Source of the DNA: Pedobacter kyonggii
Lineage (GTDB): Bacteria > Bacteroidota > Bacteroidia > Sphingobacteriales > Sphingobacteriaceae
Direction of reading: 5' to 3'
DNA length: 64,000 nt
Assembly (NCBI RefSeq): GCF_004310665.1
Contig: NZ_SIXF01000015.1
Span: 62,001 to 126,000, forward strand
Numbering within the stretch: the first letter of the stretch is position 1; each line of letters starts with the position of its first letter. Made by a program: the position numbers and the translations under genes. Positions 52,241-62,265 of the stretch are shown piece by piece. A model generated the notes under the pieces. That model did no database searches. It was not told the DNA's origin and saw only the letters and a program-made list of their open reading frames with translations.

Positions 52241-53050
52241 ATGAAAAAACTAGGCTATCTCTTTCTTGCTGTTACATTATGGAGCTGCAGTACAACCAAA
52301 AACATCAATAACAGATCTGAAAAGTGGGTTACACTTTTTAATGGGAAAGACGTTAAAGATTGGAATGTAAAAATCCACCACCACGATTACAACGTGAATT
52401 TCGGAAATACTTTTAGGGTTGTAGACGGTATAATACAGGTCCGTTATGACCAATACGGCGATTTCAATGATCAGTTTGGTCATCTTTATTATAAAACACC
52501 CTTCTCTTACTATCATCTAAAATTAAAATACCGTTTTGTTGGCGAGCTGCAAAAAGGTGCGCCAAGTTATACTTTGCGTAATAGCGGGGTGATGTTCCAT
52601 TCTCAAGATCCGAAAACCATGCCTAAAGAACAGGATTGGCCAATTTCAGTCGAGATGCAGTTTTTAGGTGGTTTGAGCGATGGCCGTCCCCGCACTACCG
52701 GAAACATGTGTTCACCTGGAACGGATATTTTTTATCAAGGTAAGCTTTATGATGGGCATTGTCTGGATTCGAAATCGAAAACATATGATGGCGACCAGTG
52801 GGTATCTGCCGAACTTATTGTTATGGGTGATTCGATCGTAAAGCATATTATTAATGGCGATACGGTATTGCAGTACAGCAAGCCACAAATTGGCGGAGGC
52901 GTAGCTAACAGTTTCGATCCGAAAATTAAAATCGATGGAAAAGCACTTACACAAGGTTTTATTGCGCTACAAAGTGAAGGGCAGCCTGTCGATTTTAAAG
53001 ATATCCAGATTATGGAGCTTCCGCACCATAACAAGAAAAAATCTAATTAA
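52241..53050 (+). CDS. DUF1080 (3-keto-disaccharide hydrolase-type) lipoprotein
   Basis: 269 aa from the ATG at 52241, which gives a lipoprotein signal ('KLGYLFLAVTLWSCSTTKN'); the frame is open upstream to 52085 but without a sensible protein. The body 'WVTLFNGKDVKDWNVK', 'RNSGVMFHSQDPKTMPKEQDWPISVEMQFLGG' and 'GFIALQSEGQPVDFKDIQIMEL' matches the jelly-roll DUF1080 family, which includes 3-keto-glycoside hydrolases and sugar-binding proteins. Surface or periplasmic sugar hydrolase is likely. Confidence 0.9.
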   Translation: MKKLGYLFLAVTLWSCSTTKNINNRSEKWVTLFNGKDVKDWNVKIHHHDYNVNFGNTFRVVDGIIQVRYDQYGDFNDQFGHLYYKTPFSYYHLKLKYRFVGELQKGAPSYTLRNSGVMFHSQDPKTMPKEQDWPISVEMQFLGGLSDGRPRTTGNMCSPGTDIFYQGKLYDGHCLDSKSKTYDGDQWVSAELIVMGDSIVKHIINGDTVLQYSKPQIGGGVANSFDPKIKIDGKALTQGFIALQSEGQPVDFKDIQIMELPHHNKKKSN

Positions 53051-53080
53051 ACATTTTTCGATACTATACGTTACAAGAAC

Positions 53081-53779
53081 ATGAAAGTTGCATTAATTAC
53101 AGGAGGAAGTAAAGGAATTGGTTTCGGTATTGCCGAAGCCCTTTTAAAAGAAGGTTATAAAGTAGCCATTACCAGCAGGACAATTGCCAGCGCAAACCAG
53201 GCCGCATCGCATCTGGCAGCACACGGTGATGTATTGGCCATTGAAGCAGATGTTGCAGATTTTAAATCTCAGCAAGGTGCGGTAAACCTGATACTCGAAA
53301 AATGGGGACAATTGGATATACTTATTGCCAACGCTGGCGTAGGACATTTTGCACCTATTGACGAGCTGGATGTGGATTTATGGAAAGAAACCATTGATAC
53401 CAACCTAACAGGCGTTTTTTATAGCATTAAAGCCAGTGTTGAAGAAATCAAAAAGAACAAGGGACATATTTTTACGATATCTAGCTTAGCCGGTACAAAC
53501 TTTTTTGCAGGTGGCTCAGCTTACAATGCCAGTAAATTTGGTTTAACAGGTTTTACGCAATCGGTTATGCTCGATTTAAGAAAATATGGCGTAAAAGTAA
53601 GTACCATTATGCCAGGATCGGTAGCGAGCCATTTTAACGATCACCAGCCAAATGCTGAAAATGATGCCTGGAAAATCCAGCCAGAGGATATGGGTAAATT
53701 GATTGTTGATTTATTGGCCATGCCAGCAAGAACTTTGCCGAGTAAGGTAGAAATTAGGCCAACCACGCCGAAAGGGTAG
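53081..53779 (+). CDS. Short-chain dehydrogenase/reductase
   Basis: 232 aa classical SDR. Cofactor loop 'TGGSKGIGFGIAEAL', 'NAGVG', catalytic Ser in 'ISSLAG' and YNASK. The residue pair after the second strand ('TSRT') suggests NADPH. Substrate unknown. It starts 30 nt after the DUF1080 gene, so the two may be one unit, and ends before a clear terminator. Confidence 0.92.
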   Translation: MKVALITGGSKGIGFGIAEALLKEGYKVAITSRTIASANQAASHLAAHGDVLAIEADVADFKSQQGAVNLILEKWGQLDILIANAGVGHFAPIDELDVDLWKETIDTNLTGVFYSIKASVEEIKKNKGHIFTISSLAGTNFFAGGSAYNASKFGLTGFTQSVMLDLRKYGVKVSTIMPGSVASHFNDHQPNAENDAWKIQPEDMGKLIVDLLAMPARTLPSKVEIRPTTPKG

Positions 53780-53808
53780 TGGAAAGATTAATTTTATTGT
53801 ATAAATAT

Positions 53809-53845
53809 AAACCTGTGGGAAGCTATAAAGGTCTCCCACAGGTTT
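53809..53845 (+). terminator. Terminator-like hairpin after the SDR gene
   Basis: AAACCTGTGGGA pairs perfectly with TCCCACAGGTTT across a 13-nt loop, about 30 nt after the stop codon. Confidence 0.75.
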
Positions 53846-54058
53846 ACTGATTCGAGCGCACCCACCAAACATTTTCATTAGCCAGTTCATTGCATTTTCA
53901 TAATATTTCCAATGTCGATGCACTAAAATGCCCTGACTTTATTACAAAAAATCTTACATCTGGGTTGATTTTGTTACAAAATAGAAAATAATGACGTTTA
54001 ATTATAGTCTGATCGAAACCTTCTTTCTTCCAACCTTATTTGTTATATCAAAAAAAAA

Positions 54059-54088
54059 GGTCCCGATGAAAATCGGGACCTTTTTTTT
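54059..54088. terminator. Strong bidirectional terminator after rplI
   Basis: GGTCCCGAT, loop GAAA, ATCGGGACC with an A run before and a T run after, so it works on both strands. On the minus strand it ends the rpsF-rpsR-rplI operon. Confidence 0.93.
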
Positions 54089-54105
54089 GATTCTTTAAAG
54101 AATGC

Positions 54106-54549
54106 TTATTCAGCAACTACTTCAAAAGGAACCTGAACTTTAACTTCTTTGTGTAAGTTTAAGTTAGCAACATATTCGCCAACAAATTTAGGTTCAGTTT
54201 CGAAAGTAATACGACGACGGTCTACATCAAAGCCTTGTGCTTTTAATGCTTCAGCAATCTGGATGGTGTTAACCGCTCCGAAGATTTTTCCGCTTTCGCC
54301 TGCTTTAGCACCGATTGAAAGTTTAACATCAGTTAAACGTTCAGCAACACCTTCAGCATCTTTCTTAATTTTATCTTGTTTAAAAGCAGCTTGCTTCAAG
54401 TTTTCAGCTAAAACTTTTTTAGCAGAAGAAGTAGCTAATGCTCCAAATCCTTGAGGGATCAAATAGTTACGGCCATAACCTGGCTTTACTGTAACTACAT
54501 CATCTTTCTCGCCAAGGCCTTTAATATCTTGTTTTAAAATAATTTCCAT
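54106..54549 (-). CDS. rplI: 50S ribosomal protein L9
   Basis: 147 aa with the L9 N-terminal signature 'MEIILKQDIKGLGEKDDVVTVKPGYGRNYLIPQG' form and a C-terminal domain ending 'NLHKEVKVQVPFEVV'. Third gene of the rpsF-rpsR-rplI operon, 12 nt after rpsR. Part of the large ribosomal subunit near the L1 stalk base. Confidence 0.98.
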   Translation of the reverse strand: MEIILKQDIKGLGEKDDVVTVKPGYGRNYLIPQGFGALATSSAKKVLAENLKQAAFKQDKIKKDAEGVAERLTDVKLSIGAKAGESGKIFGAVNTIQIAEALKAQGFDVDRRRITFETEPKFVGEYVANLNLHKEVKVQVPFEVVAE

Positions 54550-54561
54550 ATCTCTAGCCTC

Positions 54562-54825
54562 CTATTTTAATTGATCAGCAACGAAAGGTAACAAACCGAT
54601 GTGACGGGCACGTTTAACTGCCTGAGCCACTTTACGTTGGAATTTTAACGAAGTACCAGTTAAACGGCGTGGTAATAATTTACCTTGATCGTTAATAAAT
54701 TTCAACAAGAAATTTGCATCCTTGTAATCGATGTATTTAATTCCGTTTTTCTTGAAACGGCAATATTTTTTACGGTTATCCTCTACTTTAGGGGCAGTTA
54801 CGTATTGTATTTGTTCTCTTGCCAT
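54562..54825 (-). CDS. rpsR: 30S ribosomal protein S18
   Basis: 87 aa. Family-typical '[26 protein letters not shown]' and '[30 protein letters not shown]'. Its ATG overlaps the rpsF stop by one base (TAATG), implying coupled translation. Normal length. Confidence 0.98.
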   Translation of the reverse strand: MAREQIQYVTAPKVEDNRKKYCRFKKNGIKYIDYKDANFLLKFINDQGKLLPRRLTGTSLKFQRKVAQAVKRARHIGLLPFVADQLK

Positions 54826-55181
54826 TACGCTGCAACCTCCTTAGTTTTTTTGTTAAAAGCACCACTACGCTTTTTCTCATTGTAAGCAACAGCGTGTTTG
54901 TCCAAACGGATTGTTAAGAAACGTAACACACGCTCATCGCGTTTTAATTCAAGCTCTAATTTTGCGATCAAATCACCTGAACATTTGTATTCAGTTAAGT
55001 TGAAGAATCCGTTTGATTTTTTCTCAATTGGATACGCTAATTTTCTCAAACCCCAATTATCCTCTTGGACAATTTCGGCTCCGTTATCAACAAGGATTGC
55101 TTTATATTTGGCTAATGCCTCTTTAGCAACTTCTTCTGATAACAAAGGGGTTAGAACGATAACAGTTTCGTACTGATTCAT
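54825..55181 (-). CDS. rpsF: 30S ribosomal protein S6
   Basis: 118 aa. '[22 protein letters not shown]', '[23 protein letters not shown]' and '[15 protein letters not shown]' identify S6, which binds S18 on the small-subunit platform. First gene of the operon. Confidence 0.98.
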   Translation of the reverse strand: MNQYETVIVLTPLLSEEVAKEALAKYKAILVDNGAEIVQEDNWGLRKLAYPIEKKSNGFFNLTEYKCSGDLIAKLELELKRDERVLRFLTIRLDKHAVAYNEKKRSGAFNKKTKEVAA

Positions 55182-55333
55182 TGTTATAAATTATGTTTTT
55201 AATTTTTAATCCCGAGGTATATTACGGGGATGCAAAAGTAACAATATATTTCTTAAAATCAAATCTTTAATCGAAAATGAAGCAACTAAATAATGAAATT
55301 AATTTTTGCTCCCCGAGATATACTATAGAAAAA

Positions 55334-56575
55334 TTATTTCCGGTTAAAGAAATAGTTTACACCTACACTGATACGCTCTATATATACATTATAGTGAATA
55401 TAACGGCTTATTGCAGATCTAGATGAATAGGTTGCGGATAACTGTATCTTTTTGTTAAAGGTTAGGCCAGCCGAAATCTGCGGACTGAGATTAAAGGTCT
55501 CGAGTTTAACCTTATCCTTTTCTACAGTAATGGTATTGGTAAGCGAATAGCCAGAAGTAGAAACATTGTCAGCATAAGCGGAAAAATTGAAACCTGCACC
55601 AGCGGCAAGAAAAACCTTTACACGACTGGTATTGTAAAGGTTATATAAAATTTGCGGAGTTAAGACTGCAGAGTATTGTTTAAAACTATGGGTTACATCA
55701 GGCCGGTAGGTCTCATTCAATATAGCAGAAAAGTCGCCTTTGTTCATCAAAAAAGACAGCTCTGTTCTAAAAAGCAGTTTGCCTATGTTAGGATTAAAAT
55801 AAATATCCACTCCAGCTGTTAAAACGGGAGAAAAGTTTGTCTTTCCGCTCTGATTACCAAAGGATGATTCACCTCGGTAACTAGCATTGCTGGCGTTTAA
55901 ACCCAAACCAGCAAAAAACTTACTGTTGTAACTGGATTTTGCAACAACATCCCCATTTATATCAGCAGTTATTTTTTTAAGTGCTGTACCTTTATATTCC
56001 AGTCCGGTTACCCGTTTTTCTAAATTCTTGCTACCGGGTTGATATTTGTTCAAAAGCAACAATAACTGATTTAAGTACTGATCGCGGCTTTTTGCAATGG
56101 CATTATTAACTTCATCTAAATACACTTCCTTAACCAGCTCTACCGGCTCAGATACCTCCTTGTCTTTGATGTAAAACCGCTCTTTAATGATATCCTCATA
56201 GCTGTATAAAGTAACATTTTTTCCGTCTTGCAAAACCTGCAGAAAAACGGTATCGCGCAGCGTTGTTAAATTTATACCAACAGATAAAGAAGGAATGTCC
56301 CTTTTACTTTGACTAACATTTACAATAAATTTACTGTAATGAGCCTGGTTACTAATATTTATCTCTTCGGCATCATTTTTTGAAAATACCTGCACCTTGC
56401 CTTCTATAGTACTTTTAAACCTAAATGAAGTGGGGCTCCTATAACTTTCTTTATAATCGACAAAACCATTCAAAGTATCTTTCGAAATGGTAATTACATA
56501 TCCTTTAAGGAAATTGGACTGTGCTTTTGATGTTAGAACGGCGAGCAGCATACAGCCAGTCAAAAAATATTTCAT
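55334..56575 (-). CDS. Outer-membrane beta-barrel protein
   Basis: 413 aa with a signal peptide ('KYFLTGCMLLAVLTSKAQS'). The N-terminal part 'GYVITISKDTLNGFVDYKESYRSPTSFRFKS' is typical of a Bacteroidota family of tRNA-modification-unrelated, stress-type secreted proteins of unknown role; the C-terminal ~210 residues form a small porin-like barrel ('FFAGLGLNASNASYRG', 'AGVDIYFNPNIGKLLFRTELSFL') ending in aromatic 'ISVGVNYFFNRK'. Function unknown. Monocistronic. Confidence 0.82.
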   Translation of the reverse strand: MKYFLTGCMLLAVLTSKAQSNFLKGYVITISKDTLNGFVDYKESYRSPTSFRFKSTIEGKVQVFSKNDAEEINISNQAHYSKFIVNVSQSKRDIPSLSVGINLTTLRDTVFLQVLQDGKNVTLYSYEDIIKERFYIKDKEVSEPVELVKEVYLDEVNNAIAKSRDQYLNQLLLLLNKYQPGSKNLEKRVTGLEYKGTALKKITADINGDVVAKSSYNSKFFAGLGLNASNASYRGESSFGNQSGKTNFSPVLTAGVDIYFNPNIGKLLFRTELSFLMNKGDFSAILNETYRPDVTHSFKQYSAVLTPQILYNLYNTSRVKVFLAAGAGFNFSAYADNVSTSGYSLTNTITVEKDKVKLETFNLSPQISAGLTFNKKIQLSATYSSRSAISRYIHYNVYIERISVGVNYFFNRK

Positions 56576-56708
56576 CTTGCGTTAATTTAAAGCGCGAATA
56601 TAATAAAAGAAGGCACACGGAGCAATCGCCAGTTGCTAAAAAAATATTCAAACAAAAAAAGGGAGACTATCTATCCGACAATCTCCCCATATCAATTAGC
56701 TGTAATGT

Positions 56709-57308
56709 TTAATAAGTTTGTATCGTTTTAACAAAACTCTCTTCTTTATACGTCACTACAAACGTTAATTCTTTAGAATCTGTTTTGCTGATATTGAATT
56801 TTTTTGTTAACTGCGCTTTATCTTTAAATACTTCGTTGTAAACCTCGTCATTGTATTCGTTGTATACTTTAACTTCGATCGGATTTTTATCCAGGTTATC
56901 CAGATCAAGGGTAATTACCTGATCTTTTTTAGTATAAACCGGTTTAAATATGTTAGAAACTTTTGGTTCAGACACCAATGCCTCACCATCTTTGATGGTT
57001 ACTGTATATTTAGCCAGTTTTAATTCAGACTCTACTTTAAGCACATAGTTTCCATCAGGAAGTGCGTTTAAATCATAAACCTTGCTTGAGAAAGCTGAAG
57101 CATGGATATTTTCTTCAAATAAAACTTCCTCATCTGCACCGATCAGTGACAGATTAACGTCTTCTGCCTTATCTACAGAAAAACGGATAAACTTTTCTTT
57201 TTCGCCTTTTACTTTTAGCGTAAAATTATCATCGTTAGCGTGAACACCCGTAGCAGTAAAAAGTAAGGCTGCTATTAAACCGATTTTTAAGAACTTTTTC
57301 ATAACCAA
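56709..57308 (-). CDS. Secreted protein of unknown function, 199 aa
   Basis: Signal peptide ('KKFLKIGLIAALLFTATGVHAN'), then two beta-sandwich-like repeats ('LKVKGEKEKFIRFSVDKAEDVNLSLIGADEEVLFEE' and 'VITLDLDNLDKNPIEVKVYNEYNDEVYNE'). Looks like a small periplasmic adhesin-like or structural protein common in Pedobacter-type genomes. Divergent from the AraC regulator gene, with a palindrome between the two. Confidence 0.7.
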   Translation of the reverse strand: MVMKKFLKIGLIAALLFTATGVHANDDNFTLKVKGEKEKFIRFSVDKAEDVNLSLIGADEEVLFEENIHASAFSSKVYDLNALPDGNYVLKVESELKLAKYTVTIKDGEALVSEPKVSNIFKPVYTKKDQVITLDLDNLDKNPIEVKVYNEYNDEVYNEVFKDKAQLTKKFNISKTDSKELTFVVTYKEESFVKTIQTY

Positions 57309-57402
57309 TATTTTTAAAGAGTTAATAATTATATGACACCACTAAGGTATGGAGGTAACTGAGATATAGATGATTGCATATTTTCCAATATCTATGCTAT
57401 AT

Positions 57403-57421
57403 TACCCCAATTACTGGGGTA
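57403..57421. promoter_or_regulatory. Palindrome TACCCCA-n5-TGGGGTA between divergent genes
   Basis: Perfect 7-bp arms around ATTAC, in the 176-nt region shared by the secreted-protein gene and the AraC gene. A plausible dimeric operator. No T run, so not a terminator. Confidence 0.6.
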
Positions 57422-57484
57422 TTTTGCCATAAGTTATAATAAAGCATATTTTTTATGTATTTTAGTGCAATAAATTAGAAAATA

Positions 57485-58348
57485 ATGAAGCCAAGTTTCG
57501 AGGTTGTTGAGCCTTCTTTCGGGAGTTCATTCTATTATTCAAAATATGTAGAGAACGCCAACAACATGGCGCACCTCTGGCATTACCACCCCGAAGTTGA
57601 AATGGTATTTATAAATGGTGGTGCCGGGAAAAGGCAGATCGGCAGCCACGTTTCTTATTATACCGATGGCGATCTGATCCTGATCGGCAGCAACCTCCCC
57701 CATTGCGGCTTTACCGATACCAATACGGGGAACAAAAACGAAACGGTAATCCAGATGAAGCCCGATTTTTTAGGCGCCACTTTTTTAGGCCTGCAGGAGA
57801 TAAAAGGAATCCATGAGCTTTTTGATAAAGCAAAGGCTGGCATTGCATTTGGCAGTGAAACCAAGAGTATGGTAGGCGACCGCATCGAAATGATGGACGA
57901 TCAGCCTCCATTTGATAGGCTTTTAACCCTGCTCAGCGTTTTAAAAGAACTTGAACATGCCAAAGATTATAAAATTTTAAATGCCGATGGGTTTTCGATG
58001 GAAATGCAGGTGCAGGATAACGACCGCATTAATATGATCTTTAACTATGTAAAAGATCATTTTCAGGATCAGATCAGTTTGCAGCACATCGCAGAAATGT
58101 CAAGCATGACCGTTCCCTCCTTTTGCCGATATTTTAAAAAGATCACCAAAAAAACCTTTACCCATTTTGTGAATGAATACAGGGTGGTTCATGCTTCAAA
58201 GCTTCTGGCCGAAAAACCCATCAGTATTGCCAATATTTCTTACGAAAGCGGTTTTAACAACTTTAGCCACTTTAATAAATTGTTCAAAGAGTTTACCGGC
58301 AAAAGTGCATCAGAATACAGGCATGAGCTTAAATCGCTGATTAAATAA
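57485..58348 (+). CDS. AraC-family transcriptional regulator
   Basis: 287 aa. N-terminal cupin sensor ('MAHLWHYHPEVEMVFINGGAGKRQIG', 'GDLILIGSNLPHCGF') and a C-terminal double helix-turn-helix ('DQISLQHIAEMSSMTVPSFCRYFKKITKKTF' and 'ISIANISYESGFNNFSHFNKLFKEFTGKSASEYR'). Such regulators usually control carbohydrate genes. The next gene starts directly after its stop codon, so they are co-translated. The palindrome upstream may be its own site. Confidence 0.93.
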   Translation: MKPSFEVVEPSFGSSFYYSKYVENANNMAHLWHYHPEVEMVFINGGAGKRQIGSHVSYYTDGDLILIGSNLPHCGFTDTNTGNKNETVIQMKPDFLGATFLGLQEIKGIHELFDKAKAGIAFGSETKSMVGDRIEMMDDQPPFDRLLTLLSVLKELEHAKDYKILNADGFSMEMQVQDNDRINMIFNYVKDHFQDQISLQHIAEMSSMTVPSFCRYFKKITKKTFTHFVNEYRVVHASKLLAEKPISIANISYESGFNNFSHFNKLFKEFTGKSASEYRHELKSLIK

Positions 58349-59113
58349 ATGAGCATGAACAAATCCCTACTATTGATATTCTTAAACGTCATCAGCCTAT
58401 CTCTTTACGCTCAATATGTTGACATTAACTTGGTTAACTGTAAAATAAGCGAAACCGAGCAAAAGAAGATAGAGAAACTGATAGCTTACGAACGCATGTT
58501 CTGCAATGAAATTTTCGAAACAAGGGAGAATATTACCGCACCTGTTAAAATAAACCTCTATGGAAAAGGTAAAGATTACAGGTTAGCGCAAAAAACATAT
58601 AGCGCACCAATAAATAGTGCTGGATTTTATATTGCCGCAATTAACGAAGCCTTTGTGTATAAGAGCAGCGATTTTATTTCGGTAGCACTCCATGAGGCCA
58701 GCCATAGCATTTTCCAGTTTAATTTTAAAAAATCGCCTAAATGGCTAAACGAAGGCCTTGCAGAGTTTTTCGAAACACTAGATTTTGACAGTGAGGGAAA
58801 TTTATACTCCTATCCACAAAGCGGTAGAATTAAGCGTATAAAAGCAGGAATAGATTCGAAAGACAGCGAAAGGCTAAAAAGTTTCTTTAAAATATACAGT
58901 GGTTCATTTTACGGACATGATATAGACGACAATTACAACACAGCTTACAGTGTGATCTACTTTTTTATAAAATCTAAAAGAACAGACCTGCTTAAAAAAG
59001 TAATTAAACTAAATACGCAGGGTTACGATACCGAAAAAGCGATTGAACTTACTTTTGGCAGTTTTGACCGGTTTGAAGAAAGATATAAGCTATTTTACAA
59101 CTATCATAAATAA
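58349..59113 (+). CDS. Putative secreted zinc metallopeptidase
   Basis: 254 aa. Signal peptide ('NKSLLLIFLNVISLSLYAQ'). The gluzincin-type motif HEASH ('VALHEASHSIFQF') is followed by 'PKWLNEGLAEFFE', whose Glu is the usual third ligand, as in peptidase MA-like/DUF1570 proteins. ATG directly follows the AraC TAA. Substrate unknown. Confidence 0.75.
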   Translation: MSMNKSLLLIFLNVISLSLYAQYVDINLVNCKISETEQKKIEKLIAYERMFCNEIFETRENITAPVKINLYGKGKDYRLAQKTYSAPINSAGFYIAAINEAFVYKSSDFISVALHEASHSIFQFNFKKSPKWLNEGLAEFFETLDFDSEGNLYSYPQSGRIKRIKAGIDSKDSERLKSFFKIYSGSFYGHDIDDNYNTAYSVIYFFIKSKRTDLLKKVIKLNTQGYDTEKAIELTFGSFDRFEERYKLFYNYHK

Positions 59114-59216
59114 ATTGTTCTTTTAAGCTTAAGCCTCCTGCCTGATCATATTACAACTTTTCAACATTCCAATCTTACCACATTCCAACTGATAAAAAAT
59201 TCCTATTTTCGTGCCG

Positions 59217-61040
59217 ATGGAAAATTTTATCGTTTCTGCCCGTAAATACCGCCCAGCCACCTTCGAAACCGTTGTTGGCCAGCAGCATATTACCGGTACG
59301 TTAAAAAACGCCATTAAAAACAATCAACTTGCCCAGGCATTTTTATTCTGCGGGCCTCGTGGTGTGGGTAAAACAACCTGTGCACGTATCCTTGCAAAAA
59401 CCATTAACTGTACCAACCCTACAGCAGAAATGGAAGCCTGTGGCCAATGCGACAATTGTCTTTCTTTCCAGAACGGGCATTCTTTTAATGTTCACGAATT
59501 AGATGCGGCTTCAAACAACTCTGTTGATGATATCCGTAGCTTAATTGAGCAGGTTAGAATACCACCACAAGCGGGAAAATATAAGATCTATATCATTGAT
59601 GAGGTTCATATGTTATCGCAGAGTGCATTTAATGCCTTTTTGAAAACATTGGAAGAACCGCCTTCTTATGCTATTTTTATCCTGGCCACCACTGAGAAAC
59701 ATAAAATCCTGCCGACTATTTTATCACGTTGCCAGATTTTTGATTTCAACCGGATCCAGGTAGAAGATATTGCCAGTCACTTATCAACCATTGCCCAACG
59801 CGAAAATATTGCGTTTGAAAGTGATGGTTTGCATATTATTGCCCAAAAGGCAGACGGTGGACTGCGTGATGCGCTTTCAATGTTCGATCAGATTGCAAGT
59901 TATGCAAACAAGAACATTACTTATAAAGCTGTAATCGATAACCTAAATATTTTAGATTACGATTATTTTTTCAAGCTTACTTCTTATTTAACCGCAGCAG
60001 AAGTTAGCCAAACCCTACTCCTGTTCGACGAAATTTTAAATAACGGTTTCGATGGGAATAACTTTATAAATGGCCTGGCTTCGCATTTCCGTAATTTATT
60101 GGTGGGTAAAGATGCATCTACCATTAAACTCTTAGAAGTTAGCGAAAACATCAAGCAAAAATATCTCGATCAGTGCAGGCAAACAGAATTATCGTTTTTG
60201 TTAACAGCATTAAACCTGGCCAATACCTGCGATCTAAATTACAAGAATTCTAAAAACCAGCGTTTACAGGTAGAGCTGGCACTGATTAAAATGTGCCATA
60301 TCCGGTCGGTCGTCAATTTAGCACAACAGCCTTTAAGCCCTAATAACACAGCAACTGACGTAGATCAGGATAAAAAAAAAACTAATGTCGTAGCCGGGCA
60401 GGAAGAAACAACAAAGCCAAAAACAGAAAGCGAAAATACGGTCCAAGCCGTGGCGCCTGTTGCTAAAAGTGCTGTTTTACCTAACATTCCTGCAGAAGAA
60501 AAACCTAAGGAAACACCCAGGGTTGGTCCGCCACCATCTGCAACTTCCATCAGTATCAATATTCCAAAGCCCAATGCGATAAGCACACTCATTCCATCGT
60601 TAAACGATCTGGACCGGGTTGCACAGGAAGATGACGATAAGGGGCCCAAAAAAGTTACGGGCGAAGCCAGAGAACCTTTTAGTTACGACCGCTTATTGGA
60701 AGTATGGAATGCCTTTACTCAAAAAATGAAGGCGACCGATAAAATCAATCTTTTTACCATCTTAAATAATTTCGCGCCTACGCTTTTAAATCCCGAGCTG
60801 ATCGAAATCTCGGTGGAAAGTAAAACACAGGAACACCTTGTACAACAAGAATCTGTTGAGCTGTTGAACTTTTTGAGAAACGAACTTAGCAATTTTGGTG
60901 TAGAGGTTACCTACAAACTTGTTGAACGTAAAATAGAAAACAGGCTTTATGGCAACCGTGAAAAGTATGATTACCTGGTAAACAAAAACCCAAAGCTTGA
61001 CGAATTGCGCAGGAGATTTAACTTAGATGTTAATCCTTAA
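59217..61040 (+). CDS. dnaX: DNA polymerase III subunit gamma/tau
   Basis: 607 aa from the ATG at 59217 (a GTG two codons earlier is possible). Clamp-loader ATPase with GPRGVGKT at residues 46-53, zinc-binding cysteines C65, C75, C78, C81, DEVH at 128-131 and sensor 'LSRCQIFDF'. A Pro/Lys-rich linker (about 375-475) and a C-terminal domain for polymerase binding follow. Loads the beta clamp during replication. A short AAAAAAAAA run at 60371-60379 could in principle give slippage products. A weak -7 box TATTTTCG lies just upstream. Confidence 0.97.
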   Translation: MENFIVSARKYRPATFETVVGQQHITGTLKNAIKNNQLAQAFLFCGPRGVGKTTCARILAKTINCTNPTAEMEACGQCDNCLSFQNGHSFNVHELDAASNNSVDDIRSLIEQVRIPPQAGKYKIYIIDEVHMLSQSAFNAFLKTLEEPPSYAIFILATTEKHKILPTILSRCQIFDFNRIQVEDIASHLSTIAQRENIAFESDGLHIIAQKADGGLRDALSMFDQIASYANKNITYKAVIDNLNILDYDYFFKLTSYLTAAEVSQTLLLFDEILNNGFDGNNFINGLASHFRNLLVGKDASTIKLLEVSENIKQKYLDQCRQTELSFLLTALNLANTCDLNYKNSKNQRLQVELALIKMCHIRSVVNLAQQPLSPNNTATDVDQDKKKTNVVAGQEETTKPKTESENTVQAVAPVAKSAVLPNIPAEEKPKETPRVGPPPSATSISINIPKPNAISTLIPSLNDLDRVAQEDDDKGPKKVTGEAREPFSYDRLLEVWNAFTQKMKATDKINLFTILNNFAPTLLNPELIEISVESKTQEHLVQQESVELLNFLRNELSNFGVEVTYKLVERKIENRLYGNREKYDYLVNKNPKLDELRRRFNLDVNP

Positions 61041-61091
61041 ATTTCAGATCCGACAACTGAACGATACTTATCCGGTTAAAAATTACTAAAT

Positions 61092-61136
61092 AAAAAGCAG
61101 GACTACACACTATCGTAAATGTTTAACCCTGCTTTT
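61092..61136. terminator. Bidirectional hairpin after dnaX
   Basis: AAAAAGCAGG and CCTGCTTTT pair across ~26 nt between the convergent dnaX and acidic-protein genes. The loop is long, so moderate confidence. Confidence 0.55.
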
Positions 61137-61188
61137 CCTATTATGATTGTTTCGTCAACTAACTATCCTCACGACAGTAATTTATTGA

Positions 61189-61596
61189 TTATTTTTGGGG
61201 CGTATCGTTAATCGGATAACCTTCTTCATCTAAATCATCGCGATTATCTTCGGGTGTACGGGCAAGTATTTCGTCTTCAGGACTGAGTTTAACACTTTCC
61301 CCGTTATCAACATGCATACCCAGCTCTTCCAGATTATCTTCGGCAACTTCTTCATTGCGTGCATATTCATCGCCAATATAAGGATTCGCTTCATCATAGG
61401 TAGAATCATCATCTTTGGCACCAGCAGCAACCGTTTCGTATCCCATCGGGTGGTCGTAATCTTTATCTGTACCCTTTACATCAAACTCATAACTTTGCTT
61501 ATTTTCATCGTAAGAAAGGTTCTCCTTATTGATTTCACTGTTTTCTGTGGTGCTATGTATTTTATCCTGCGATCCTTTATTCTCGTTAATTGCCAT
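61189..61596 (-). CDS. Acidic low-complexity protein, 135 aa
   Basis: Rich in Glu, Asp, Asn and Ser ('SQDKIHSTTENSEINKENLSYDENKQSY', 'DDDSTYDEANPYIGDEYARNEEVAEDNLEELG'), without hydrophobic core. Ends 'EEGYPINDTPQK'. Likely a disordered cytoplasmic stress-type protein; similar genes occur across Pedobacter. Function unknown. Confidence 0.65.
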   Translation of the reverse strand: MAINENKGSQDKIHSTTENSEINKENLSYDENKQSYEFDVKGTDKDYDHPMGYETVAAGAKDDDSTYDEANPYIGDEYARNEEVAEDNLEELGMHVDNGESVKLSPEDEILARTPEDNRDDLDEEGYPINDTPQK

Positions 61597-62184
61597 GGTA
61601 TGGTCTCCTATAATTTTTATATAAATATAACAAAAGGATTCTGATAAGGTTTTTTCTTTAGCGATAGAATCTTAATATTATTTGGGCGTGCCCCAAGCTT
61701 CGCAAGGGTCGGGCGATTGTCGGTAAGTTCCTTCTTACACAGACTATCTGTAAAATCAACATGTGAATCCGCGGCCTTAGTTTGGCTTTCATTTCGTTCT
61801 CTGGGGACACAAACCGAGGAAATAGAGTTGTCAACTCTCTAGCAATATACAGATAAGTTTTTCTCCTTATTTATTAGGAAAGCAGGGACACAAGCTTTTG
61901 GGCTACACAGTCCCGCTCGCGCTTCTGCCGATTGAAATATCGGCATCCCGCTTTGATCGGGTTTAAGTTGCTTAAATAGTACTACTATCAGATGTAGAAT
62001 AAACCCGACCGACAGCGTCATCCCGATTTAAGCAATATTGTTTCACCGCTACTTTTATCGGAATGAAGCAAAGGGCGGGGCTAGCAGAACCGAAGCAGTA
62101 CAGGCTCTGATTTCCAAAAACAAAATACTTGTTAAATTTCTTGCAAAATGGTTATAAATTCGACAACGCTATTCCATAAAAAAA

Positions 62185-62209
62185 GCGTCCCGATTTTATG
62201 TCGGGACGC
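62185..62209 (-). terminator. Terminator of icd
   Basis: GCGTCCCGA and TCGGGACGC form a 9-bp stem with a 7-nt loop; on the minus strand a T run follows. It is about 65 nt after the icd stop. Confidence 0.88.
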
Positions 62210-62221
62210 CAAAATATTTAA

Positions 62222-62265
62222 GAGTTGTCAACTCCATACCAGAAGCATATTAAAGTTGACAACTC
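62222..62265. repeat. Inverted repeat GAGTTGTCAACT / AGTTGACAACTC
   Basis: Perfect 12-bp arms separated by 20 nt right behind the icd stop codon. One arm recurs at 61825-61837, so this is a dispersed family. Confidence 0.7.

Noticed and set aside
60371-60379. Programmed frameshift in dnaX
   Set aside because: An A run exists in the linker, but no stem-loop or short product could be shown from the sequence alone.
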